Shown one piece after another: positions 24,501-32,945 of a stretch of 64,000 nucleotides of DNA. A program made the translations under genes and the position numbers. The stretch is from assembly GCA_017506865.1 (NCBI GenBank), contig JAFCMP010000546.1, positions 372,001-436,000 of the forward strand. Reading direction: 5' to 3'. Numbering within the stretch: position 1 is the stretch's first letter; each line of letters starts with the position of its first letter. This DNA comes from Tribonema minus (lineage: Eukaryota > Sar > Xanthophyceae > Tribonematales > Tribonemataceae). The notes beneath the pieces are model-generated. The model made no database searches. It worked only from the letters and a program-made list of their open reading frames with translations, and had not been told where the DNA came from.

Positions 24501-27433
24501 GACGACCTAGGCTTGGGGGTAGGGTGAGGGTGTGTAACGGTTGTTGGGGCTCGCGGTGTTAGACCTAGGTTCGGGGTTAAAGTTAACTGAGGATAGCCCA
24601 GACCTCAGCCCCAGCGCTAGCTAGTGCATGGAATCAACAGACAACATGTGCGCAGCTTTGCACTGATCTATGGCAGTCGCGCACAACACAGCGCCCTTGC
24701 AAGGTGATATGAGAACCACTTTCAACTGCAGTGCCAGCACTGTCCGTGTCACAGTGCACTCACATCTGCAGATCAATCTCGCCAACAAACAACACTGCCA
24801 CGGGCCTCTCGCAAGCACCAAGGACTCTCACTGCACCTTGCAGCTACACTGCTGAGCCCTCCCGCAGGCGCCGCCGCCTCTCACTGTACCGGGGGATTTC
24901 GATACACTGATGAAATGGCAAGGGCCAAGCTGGCGTTAAGGCAAACTCCACAGCTCGCTCACATCTGAAGATTGAGAGCGCCAACGAACAGCACCGCGAC
25001 GCGCCTCTCGCAGGCGCCACACAGCCTCCCCTCCAGCGCCGCAGCGCGCTCCTGCCCCCGCCGCGCAGCAGCGCGCGCCCACCGCTGCAGCGTGCGCGCG
25101 GCGGCGCGGCGGCGCTGCTGCCACCGCCGCTGCGCCTCCGCCGCTGCAGGCCACACATGGGGGATGTAAACATCAGCAGCTGCTCGTCTACTAGTAGTTT
25201 ACAGGCAGCTGGTTCTGCCAAGTGAGGTAATTGCAGCGTGCGCGCGGCAGTGCGCCGGCGCTGCTGCCACCGCTGCTGCTCCTCGGCCGCTGCAGGGTTA
25301 GGGTTAGAGTTAGGGTTAAGGTTAGGATTAGGGCTACGGCTAGGGTTAGGCCTAACCTAACCAACCCTAAACCTAACCTTAAGGTGGCACACGGGGGATG
25401 CGGCCATCAGCATACAGGCAGGTGTTGCTGCTAATTGCAGCAGGGGTGCAAATGAAGAAACTGCGCACAGCCCGGCGGCTGCAGGGACGCATCGATTCAC
25501 CAGACTCTGCAGGTTTTCTGACGATCAGTTCCGTGAGGTCGGTGCGGGCACGACCGTGCATTCGTCAACACACACGCAAAATCAGGGCTGCTGTTGCCCG
25601 GCTTGGCGACCTGCGCAAAACTTGCAAGTGCACAACTTGAAGTATTTAAAGCATGGGGCAGGGGCCCCCCATTCTCCAGCAGCTTAACAGTCGCCTGGGC
25701 TCATCGGCCAGCCCTCCATCGACAAACGCTAGGGGGTACTGTGCCCCTGCTCAGACCCCCCGCCATTGGTCAAGTTCCGTTGATTTACAGAGGATATCTG
25801 AAGCGGAAGCATCAACGAGAACGCTCCCCGGGAACAGGCCGTGCAAAACTCTCTGCCCCTCTCGCCGCCTCCCCAGTAAGCGGCGTCAACCAAACGTATG
25901 CATCAGGACCGGATGGCCAATGGATTTTCAAAGACAAGCATGAGCCTCATTGACGCACACAACAGACCCTGTGTGCAATGCTATGCCCGCCCTCCGCCTT
26001 CCCGGTACACGACACCACTCGCATCCGCGCATCAGGACAGTACAGTGTACTGTACAGTGTACTGCCCAGCGTGGAGCGCGTCACCTGCAGCTGCTTCAGC
26101 GGAGCACTGCTGCTGCCACGCCCGCTCGCGCCGCGCGCGCCGCCGCCCCAGCATCCCCCTGCCCACCCGCGCGATCAGCGCCGCCGCTGCCGCTTGCAGC
26201 GCCGCCGCTGCATGCCGCTCTGCCGCTGCTGCCGCCGCAGCGCTCTCTCTGGCCTCTGTAGCTGCTGCCGCGTCCGCCGTGGGGGGCCACGTCGTTGAGC
26301 GCTGCTGTTCAACAACTTCAACTTGAAGTGCTGAGCGCACTGTGCGACGTGCCGTTCGAAGGGCGGCGACGTGGCGTCGCGCCTGCAGAGCGCGGGCGAT
26401 GCGGTGCTGAGTAGTAAAGTGCAAGGGCGCTGCACTTGGCTGCAAGTGGGTGCCCTTGTTGAAGTGCCTCCCCGATGAGTGCGTTCACAACAGCCCGCTG
26501 CTGACCGCACCGTCCGCCCCAGGGCTCAACACAGGAAACGTTACCTTCGCATTTTGCATCGCGGCGCGTGCCATGATTATTTGCGATGCGCTCTGCAGCG
26601 AAGGTCGCGGTCGCATGCCAAGCGTGCTTCAACTGTGCAGCAGCGCTCAGCGCATTGAAGTTCACCTGGGCGCACCGCCACGCGCCCTGCACCGAAAGCG
26701 CCGCCGCGTGCTGCAGCCGCTGTTGCCGCTGCTCCTGCCGCTCCGTCACCTCCCATGCCTCGACGCGTTTCACAGAGCCCATCGCCTGAGAATAGACGAT
26801 GTGCGGAGAGAACAAGTACATTCATGCGTGTACGCACGGCAACGTTGAGATGCCATGCTGCAAGTTCATGAAAATGGCGAAAACGGTCACTGCAGCGCCA
26901 GGAGGCACGACTCAGCAGCAGCGCCGTCTTGCATGGAGCGCCACAGGTCAATGTTTCTTGTCACGTTGCGATGTCTGCTGTACGCTGACGTCCCCTACAA
27001 CATATGTCACGCAAGTTTTGTACTGTAGCTCCACAAGATGGTGCCTGGTGTAACCTGCTGTTGCCGCCACAGCACGTGTGTCACGCAAGTCCTGCACTGT
27101 ACTTCCGCAACGCAGTGCCAGGTGTCACCTGCTGTTGCCGCCACTTCTGCGCCACGCGTTTCCGCGCCTCCGCGCGCGCCACCCGCAGCGCCACGCGCGC
27201 CGCATGGCAGCGCCACCCCCGCTGCACCGCCGCCGCCGCCGCCGCCGCTGCCGCCGCCGCCACTGCCGCAGCTGCCGCCGCCACTGCCGCCGCCGCCGCT
27301 ACGCTCTCCCTGAGCACTGATGTCGATAGCGTGCGCGCCATGCGCCGTATCACTGCCTCGCGCCTCTGAGCAGCGGTCTGCGCAGCCACCGCCGCCGGTG
27401 CGCCGCACCCCGAAGGGAGCACTGCCGCCGGCT

Positions 27434-27464
<31 letters not shown>

Positions 27465-29379
27465 AGCGGCAGTGCGCGCTCCCCGTTTCGGCGCTGCGCA
27501 GCGCTCAGCACCCGCCGCGCACCGCGGCACGCTTGCGCCAGTCGCGCAGCTAGCGGCAGTGCTCACACTTGAAGTTGAGGCGGCGCCCCGCGCCAGCGCC
27601 GCCGCGTGCTGCTGCGCCAGCCTGGCGGCGTCGCCCGCGTTGCGGTCTGCTTTTCGCTTGCAAGAGGAATGTTCCGCAGCAGCGCGTTCCGCGGCCTGGT
27701 CCTGGGAACGCTGCCGACGCAGCGTGCGCTCGGTGCGCGCACGCCGGCACTGCGAGCGCGCTACGAAGCCGCGTGCAGCGCGTTGAAGCTGCGGGAAAAG
27801 GGCAGTTGGCAGCGGCGTGTTGGTTACTGGAGATGCTGGCAGCTGCCGTGCTCGTGAAGCCTTTCGGCAGACTAAGATACACCCCTTTTATTGGTAGCAG
27901 GCACCTAAGTGATTGTTTGCAGCAGGGAGACGAGTGCCCCTGAAGAATATCAGTATTATATCACCAAAACAAACGAAACACCCAGTTGAAAGGCGTTTCA
28001 TCCACGCCATCGCCCTTTGGTCTCACTCGACTGCACGGTGTACAAAGTGACAACAGTCTCAACACGCGTCGCTTCGCTCGTCTCCGCATTCCTCAGGGGC
28101 TCTACTGTTATGTGTGTGTGTATACATGAACGACGCACACGTGCACGCGTGCCCAGCCCGTTGGCTCACAGAAACTGCCTCAAGGTGCATTTGGCAAGCG
28201 GCAAATCACACGACACCCAATCTGCCGCATGCCATCGCCGTACGGCGCCGCCCTGTGCACAACGTTGAGCTGTAACCTCAAGCTTTAGCTTCACCAACAC
28301 CGCCCAGGCACATCCGCAATGTGCCATGCTCCCTGTGCAATGGCGATCCCGCAGGCTGCACACACGCTTCCAATATGATGGCACTGTCTGACTCGTGGCC
28401 AATGACTGCAGCAGCGGCGACCACGGTTATTGGTGGAAGGCACTTGCGGCTAACCATCCCTTGTCACCTAGAGCTCTATGATCTTTTGATTCGTTTCCAT
28501 GTACATGGACACCAAACAGGCTTCAGCTGAGAACTTCAGCTTTGCCATCACAGCCCCCGCACGCACCTCGACCGCCGCCGCGAAGTGCTCCAAAGCCGCC
28601 TCCGCGCACGCGTGCGCCAACAGCCTCCGCAGCGTGTATGCGCCCCACCGCCTCAGATGGCTCATGTATGCCTGCTGCAACGCTGAGCACTGCAGCTCGC
28701 GCAGCGCCTCAGCGGCCGCCCGCTCCAGCAGCGCGTCAGCGTCCCGCAGCGTGAACCGCTCCGGCAGGGTCACCTGGCGCAGCACCTGAAACTCCAGGGT
28801 CCTCCTGGCGTCGGCGCGCTGCGCGGCTCTGCACAGGCCGCGGTGGCGGTGCTGCCCCAGCTGCAGCAGCCGCGACTGCTCCGCCAGAGACGAGGCGAGG
28901 TCCCAAGTGTGATCCACGCAGCTGCTCTTTGTCGTCGCGCAGAAGATCCTGTACACTCCCGCCGTGCCCCCTGCCCCGCACCCCGCGGTGCCAAGAATGC
29001 AGCTGAAGAGCTTGCCATTGCAGATGTCCTGCAAACCCTCTGTCCGCTGCCTCTTGTGGTTGTGACCTGCGGGGACAGGATTGCCACTGGCGTACTTGCT
29101 GGTTCGCTGCTGTGAGCTGCTCCTGTCAGACGCGTTCGTGGATCCCTTGCGGATAGGTGGAAATAGGCCTGCATCGGTGGAGCTGTGGTTAAGACCTGAT
29201 GCAGACGGCCTGCGTTTCCAGGCATCGCTAGAGGTGTGCTCTCGCTTGTTGGCGACCGCCAGAAGTGCATCCAGCGTGGCCATTCTAGTGTTCGCAGCTG
29301 TGGGCTTTGCGAACACGTTTGGCAGCAGAGAATGTGCTTTGCTGCCCGCTCGACGCTTCGCGCCTGGCTGGTCTCTCAT
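11144..29379 (-). CDS. Giant IQ-motif / zinc-finger / C2-like / WW-domain protein, 17 exons
   Basis: Seventeen minus-strand exons chain with GT-AG boundaries and agreeing phases: 28567-29379, 27567-27749, 27129-27377, 26666-26785, 26085-26406, 24963-25143, 23877-24438, 22691-23008, 21972-22097, 20336-20870, 18841-19175, 17671-18267, 16230-17236, 15204-15658, 13779-13888, 12882-13079, 11144-12544 (7,512 nt, about 2,503 aa). The N-terminus (1-271) is charged and helical. About 330-975 holds eight or more IQ motifs, several spanning exon joins (ARVLQ|AAFRGRVRCRR), plus Cys pairs forming B-box-like zinc sites (LCGAC...MCEAC; CALC...CVCLAC). About 1070-1930 has C2-like beta-rich segments interrupted by Gly/Ala runs. 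About 2421-2452 is a WW domain. Family knowledge: IQ binds calmodulin, C2 membranes or Ca2+, WW proline motifs. Inferred role: calcium-responsive scaffold. The ATG at 29379 lies head-to-head with P0. The true gene could still be split, since no transcript was seen. Confidence 0.75.
13590..13778 (-). repeat. Downstream copies of the 3' end of exon 13779-13888
   Basis: The exon end and donor (CAGAAGCAGCGG|GTGAGAG in sense) plus about 80 bp of intron recur at 13590-13685, where the donor-equivalent reads GGGGGCGAGAG. A fainter third copy lies near 13430-13505. The repeat period is about 115-120 bp. Confidence 0.7.
15119..15168. repeat. Interstitial telomere-type array (CCCTAA)n
   Basis: Eight or so uninterrupted CCCTAA units, the complement of the TTAGGG telomere repeat. 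The array sits inside an intron of the giant gene, only about 35 bp beyond the donor of exon 15204-15658. Because well-formed genes flank it on both sides, this is an internal repeat and not a chromosome end. Confidence 0.95.
15420..15515 (-). repeat. GCC/GCT-type repeat inside an exon
   Basis: A GCC/GCT-rich run in exon 15204-15658 of the giant gene encodes a Gly/Ser linker in the sense frame. It leaves the frame open and appears to be a tolerated insertion in a C2-like segment, comparable with Gly runs in exons 16230-17236, 17671-18267 and 20336-20870. Confidence 0.8.
18268..18500 (-). repeat. Two upstream copies of the start of exon 17671-18267
   Basis: The exon start (CTCTGCAG acceptor, then codons VRLADMAAMTPH) is repeated about 90 bp upstream at 18310-18375 (VRVADMAAMTPH, acceptor intact). 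A weaker copy lies at about 18465-18495 (TTGTTGCAG|GTGAGGGCGG). Each copy has the same downstream open frame for 12-20 codons before diverging. Confidence 0.85.
18640..18840 (-). repeat. Downstream copy of the 3' end of exon 18841-19175, with C/G homopolymers
   Basis: The exon end encodes GGDNADRCYVELE before a GAG|GTGCGT donor. About 110 bp downstream (18660-18730) a copy reads GGENAECCLVEQHV in the same frame, with the donor region altered to GTGTGGCGC. Between them are long poly-C runs (18720-18746) that on the minus strand resemble the poly-G of the exon. Confidence 0.75.
19270..19720 (-). repeat. Upstream copies of the start of exon 18841-19175
   Basis: The exon start reads ASSHLTLPVATA. 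Copies in intron sequence upstream read VASSHVTLPLQPAAT (19640-19700, acceptor TTCAG present) and ATSATLHCPSHPAA (about 19370-19430). A further pure tandem duplication of about 53 bp at 19300-19395 repeats GAAATGTTTTCAGCCGCCGC. Confidence 0.8.
21080..21200 (-). repeat. Degenerate copy of part of exon 20336-20870
   Basis: The segment with CACGTAGTCGGCGGTGCAG at about 21163-21182 and the preceding 60 bp resemble exon sequence at 20730-20815, which contains GACGTAGTCGGCGGCGCAG. It lies upstream of the exon in gene sense and is not in an open frame throughout. Confidence 0.6.
22290..22690 (-). repeat. Two downstream copies of the 3' end of exon 22691-23008
   Basis: The exon end encodes an Ala run then AVRARAARVLQ before GTGCCTG. 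Two tandem copies follow at roughly 22500-22580 (AVRDRAARVLQ then GTACCCTG) and 22345-22400, each with about 100 bp of shared intron sequence (AGAGATGCTCTAT and CAGCGCAAA motifs). The period is about 150-190 bp. Confidence 0.85.
23145..23610 (-). repeat. Upstream copies of the start of exon 22691-23008
   Basis: The exon start is a GCACGCAG acceptor followed by VLTLARKAATALQSRHRMRR, an IQ motif. Copies upstream at 23165-23235 (VLARARQAAMALQSRYHMRR, acceptor GCGCGCAG intact) and 23540-23595 (VARRVAMALQ then a stop) preserve the IQ-coding sequence. The first copy would be a usable acceptor in the same phase. Confidence 0.85.
24745..24815 (-). repeat. Downstream copy of the 3' end of exon 24963-25143
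   Basis: The exon's last 50 bp and its donor (CAGAT|GTGAGC in sense) recur at 24752-24813 as CTGCAGAT|GTGAGTG with scattered substitutions, about 205 bp further along the intron. Confidence 0.8.
25216..25420 (-). repeat. Upstream copy of exon 24963-25143 start, interrupted by telomere-type repeats
   Basis: Sequence at 25232-25295 copies 25086-25145 (exon start plus CTGCAG acceptor). The flanking intron (CACATGGGGGATG, CATCAGCA) recurs at 25386-25412. Between them lies a degenerate (TTAGGG)n / (CCTAAC)n array at 25296-25380 that appears to have been inserted or expanded inside the copy. Confidence 0.8.
27003..27128 (-). repeat. Downstream copy of the 3' end of exon 27129-27377
   Basis: The donor region GGCAACAGCAG|GTGACACC (sense) and about 75 bp of following intron are repeated in tandem, so that a second GGCAACAGCAG|GTTACACC occurs about 79 bp downstream. 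Identity is high apart from a few substitutions. Confidence 0.85.
28378..28500. repeat. Dispersed repeat A, copy 1
   Basis: About 115 bp here match 63283-63403 in the same orientation at roughly 80 percent identity by eye. Shared blocks are GTGGCCAA, GCAGCAGCGGCGA, GGTGGAAGGCACT, CTTGTCACCTAGAGCT and ATCTTTTG..TCGTTTCC. One copy lies in intron 1 of the giant gene and the other in an intron of the FNR-like gene, 35 kb apart, suggesting a small mobile or dispersed element. Confidence 0.8.
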
Positions 29380-29729
29380 TGGTATCTATCTAGGCATACC
29401 ACCACTGTCGGCAACAGCCAGCTGTCCACAGCTCATGATTGTTCGGTTACCACAATGCATTCCATGGCATGAATTTCATGCCTACTTCAAATTAAAAAAA
29501 GTGATCTGCTCTCGCTGTGTGGCTCTAGCTAGCACACCCCGGCAGCGTGACCTAAACAACACCAACCTGTGTGGAGTGGTTAAATAGTTTGAGACTAGAG
29601 CTCATTCTGCCACTACACACTCCGCAAAGTAAGTGCAACGCCTCCCTCCTGCTCTGTACCTCGACGCCAAGTCAAGATTGCCAACTCTCACCAACACCAC
29701 CTTTGCTACTGCTACACCGTCACCGCAGC
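29380..29729. promoter_or_regulatory. Shared 350-bp head-to-head promoter region
   Basis: The giant gene (start codon at 29379, minus) and P0 (start codon at 29730, plus) are transcribed away from each other, so both promoters must lie in this interval or just inside the 5' leaders. No TATA box is convincing. There is a pyrimidine-rich stretch (CACCAACACCACCTTTGCTACTG) just upstream of the P0 ATG and a CACCGCAG that could be a 5'-leader acceptor. Confidence 0.5.
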
Positions 29730-32311
29730 ATGCCTCTGTCCGCTGAGCGTAAGGAATGGTACTTCAAGCGCCTTGAGGAGCTGCTGGGCTCCTACTCCAA
29801 GATCCTGCTGGTGCAGTGCGACAATGTCGGCTCCCGCCAGATGGCCCAGATCAGGCTGGCGCTGCGCGGCCAGGCCGTGGTGCTGCTGGGAAAGAACACC
29901 ATGATCCGCAAGATCCTAACCAACTACATCAAGCAGAACCCTGGTCACCCCTACGAGAACCTGATCCCCCGCGTCAGGTGGGTGCAGCCAGCGCTCTGCA
30001 TCAATGCAGAAGCTACAGCTTGAAGCGAACTCATCCATCATCAATGACTCACATCTTGCGCTATCAATCTTTGTCGCCGACCGCTGGCCATATTGCGTCG
30101 GCTGGCGTGCACTGCAAACAGACCACGCTGCAGCTCCGCCCCAGATGCTTGCTCCGAAAAATCACTGATCGCTACTTCACTTGGCAGCTGCAGCAGCCAG
30201 TCATGCAGAAGCCGCAGCAGAAGACGCTGCATATAGCCTGCTCTCATGCGCCGATGATGTTTGCGACCCTTGCTGGTGCTGCTGCAATCGGCACCAATTT
30301 GGCGACAAAGCCGTCGCCATCTCGTTGGCGTTGATGTCATGAAGCATGTTTCCCGCATGCTGTGATAGTGCATGCGTGTCAGATGCGTCAAACAAGCATA
30401 GGTGTGAGGAGCTGCCATCTGGAGCGGATCGGAGCGGTGGGGATCAAGTAACTATTTTGGAGCCTCGGAATGCTGCACGGCTTGAGAGGGAACACGGACT
30501 ACGGGGGGGGGGGGTGAGGTGCAGAGGGGGTGTTGTGATACAGTAGGCAACGTGATTCAGTCACACTGGTTGCGGCGGGAGGCGCACTGTTGCTGGTAGG
30601 CGATGGACCAAGGGGTGCAGCTGCAGTGCAGTGCAGCTGGATGCGCACTTGACTTGAAGTATGACTTGAAGTATGGTGCGTGCTGTGTGTGCGGTAATGA
30701 GCAAGAAAACGCCGTGATCGCATCGACAGGGCTTGCCTGAAAGTCACGTGCAGTTCAGGTGGCCTGGCTACGTCTGCGAGAGGCTGCTGAGGGACCGCCC
30801 AGCACTTCAAGTACTTGAAGTACGGTGGACTGCACCCGGTGCGTGACCTGTGAACCTTCACACCTCGCTGCTTCTACTTCAACTGCAGGGGCAATGTCGG
30901 TTTCATCTTCACCAACGGCGACAATGGCAAGGCGCGACAGTGATCAAGACGAACAGGGCGCCGCCCCCGCGCGCGACGGCGCCCGCAACATCACGTTCGC
31001 TCCCACCACTTCAACACCTCTAACAGTCCGCTGCGGTGAACCCTTGGCCCGTCTCTGACCTCTTCTCACATGCGTCAACTTCAACTGCAGGGGCAACGTT
31101 GGGTTCATCTTCACCAACGGCGACCTCGGCAAGGTGCGCGAGGTGATTGAGGAGAACAGGGTGCCCGCCCCCGCGCGCGTGGGCGCCGTGGCCCCCGTGG
31201 ACGTGTTCGTGCCCCCCGGCCCTACGGGCTGCGACCCCGGCCAGACGTCCTTCTTCCAGGTCCTGCAGATCCCCACCAAGATTGCCAAGGGCCAGATCGA
31301 GATCACCAACGAGGTGAGCGGCGTTGCAGTACAACTTCGCAAAAGCTGAGGTGTTTTTCGCAACGGGTGTGTGTATGGATGACGTGGGTTTGTTTGATGG
31401 GGGGGAGAGAGCCAGCGAGGTGAGCGGCAGCTGAGGTTTCTGCAACTGGCGTGTAGGGTTGGGGGGTATGGTGCTTGATTAGCACTGACGGTGCACGGAT
31501 CAGTGCATGGAAGAGAGTGGGACACGCAGGCCCTACGGTGGTCCTTTCGCATGGCTAGCGGTGGGTGGGGATATTGCTGATGACATCATGAGGCGATAGT
31601 TGGCTCGCAAACAGGGGGAGCGCACACGGCAACGGCGATGCGCGCATGCCAACATTTCAGGCAGTCATTGCGCTCACTGGCGACACTGAAATTGTTGAAC
31701 ATCCCCCACAATAACGTCATGCGACAAACACAATACAGAAGCTGTGGCCTGGCCTGTACTCTACACCCTTGCTAGCGTTGATCACGCACTCTTGAACCCG
31801 CAACTGCATTTGACCTCTGGAACCCGATCGCCACCGGCACCACAGCGTCCCTACTGCACCTGTGCGCCTTCTCAACCCCCCTTTCCCCTCCCCCCCAACC
31901 CCCCAGGTGCACCTCGTGAAGAAGGGCGACAAGGTCGGCAACTCGGAGGCGGTCCTCCTCACGCGCCTGTCCATCCGCCCCTTCACGTACGGTCTCGTCA
32001 TCGAGCTTGTGTACGACAACGGGTCCATCTTCGAGGCGGCAGTGCTCGACCTGACGGACGACGACCTGCGCGCGCGCTTCGTAGGCGCCGTGCGCAACGT
32101 CGCCGCCGCGTCGCTCGCGCTCGGCTACCCCACGCTCGCCTCGCTGCCGCACTCCATCGCCAACGCCTTCAAGGCGCTGGTGGCGGTCGCCGTGCAGTGC
32201 CCGGGCGTGACGTTCGCGCAGGCGGAGCCGTTCAAGAAGCTGCTGCCGGCGCCCGCGGGCGCAGCGGCGGCAGCGGCGCCCACGGCGGCGGAGGAGGAGG
32301 AGGAGGAGTGA
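29730..32311 (+). CDS. RPP0: 60S acidic ribosomal protein P0 (stalk protein)
   Basis: P0 binds 28S rRNA at the GTPase-associated centre and carries the P1/P2 dimers of the ribosomal stalk. Three exons, 29730-29977, 31091-31313 and 31907-32311, join in phase to 291 aa. Exon 1 encodes the N-terminal L10-type domain ([38 protein letters not shown]). Exon 2 starts [18 protein letters not shown]. Exon 3 has the insertion-domain and stalk segment ([38 protein letters not shown]) and ends in an Ala-rich hinge and six Glu. The near-universal P0 ending, an acidic stretch followed by MGFGLFD, is missing from the open frame. A good donor (GA|GTGAGT) overlaps the stop codon at about 32309, so the real tail may be in an undetected fourth exon. 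The neighbour downstream on the same strand is PP2A-B. Confidence 0.96.
30889..30990 (+). pseudogene. Decayed upstream copy of P0 exon 2
   Basis: An AACTGCAG acceptor at 30888 is followed by GGGCAATGTCGGTTTCATCT, nearly identical to the start of exon 2 at 31091, and the match continues about 90 bp ([11 protein letters not shown]). It then has single-base gaps (AAGGCGCGACAGTGATCAAG against AAGGTGCGCGAGGTGATTGA) that break the frame. The preceding intron sequence (ACTTCAACTGCAGGGGCAA) is shared too. It is a partial exon duplication, not a usable exon. Confidence 0.9.
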
Positions 32312-32945
32312 GTCACCGCTTGAACTTGCCCTTCGCTGGCGGAGGGGAGGTTTTGGCGGGGGACCGGGAGCAGCGCTGCACAGCTGTTGAATGCATGTGT
32401 GCTGAGGGGGGAGGGGAGGGGGCGGCGCCCCAGCGGCTGCCTGAATGAGACACGCGTGATGCGGTTGGAGACGGCGCGCGCCAGTGCGAGTGTTGTAGTC
32501 TTTTTGCGTGCTCCGCGTGCGTGCGTCTGCAAATGATGCTGTGTCACTTTTGCTGCCTTTCTTGGATTTCTAGAGTACCACCCACTTCAACTTCCAATCT
32601 TCAAACCTGTCACTTGGGTGACGAAATTGGAAAGGGTGCAGATCCTGTATCCTGTGTGCTGCAGCGGCCGCGATGATGAAGTGATAGTAGTGATACGCGG
32701 CTTTAACGAGATTGACTTATAACTGACGCTGCTGGTGCATGGACCGGCGACAGTATACCACAAAAAGCTCCGAGTACTCGCCGCAATCACAAGGTGCGCA
32801 AATCACATGCATCTGTGACGACGTGCCAAAGCATGAGCCATAACAGACGACGAGAGGCAGAGGAAAAGCGTGCCGGAGTGGAGCCATCTGCCGTGGCAGT
32901 GCATGAGGAAAGGTGACTTGCGCTGGAAGGGAGAGCAACGCAAAC
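32312..32945. other. P0 to PP2A-B intergenic interval
   Basis: It contains no independent gene. If P0 has a fourth exon it should be here. The only in-phase candidate I see starts after a GTGCTGCAG at 32664 and would encode a short acidic tail ending RGFNEIDL before TAA at 32720-32722. This only faintly resembles GFGLFD and is speculative. The PP2A-B promoter and 5' leader must also lie here. Confidence 0.4.

Noticed and set aside
32665..32722. Fourth exon of P0 giving a tail ending RGFNEIDL
   Set aside because: Phase and acceptor fit, but resemblance to the universal GFGLFD tail is too weak; mentioned only as a possibility.
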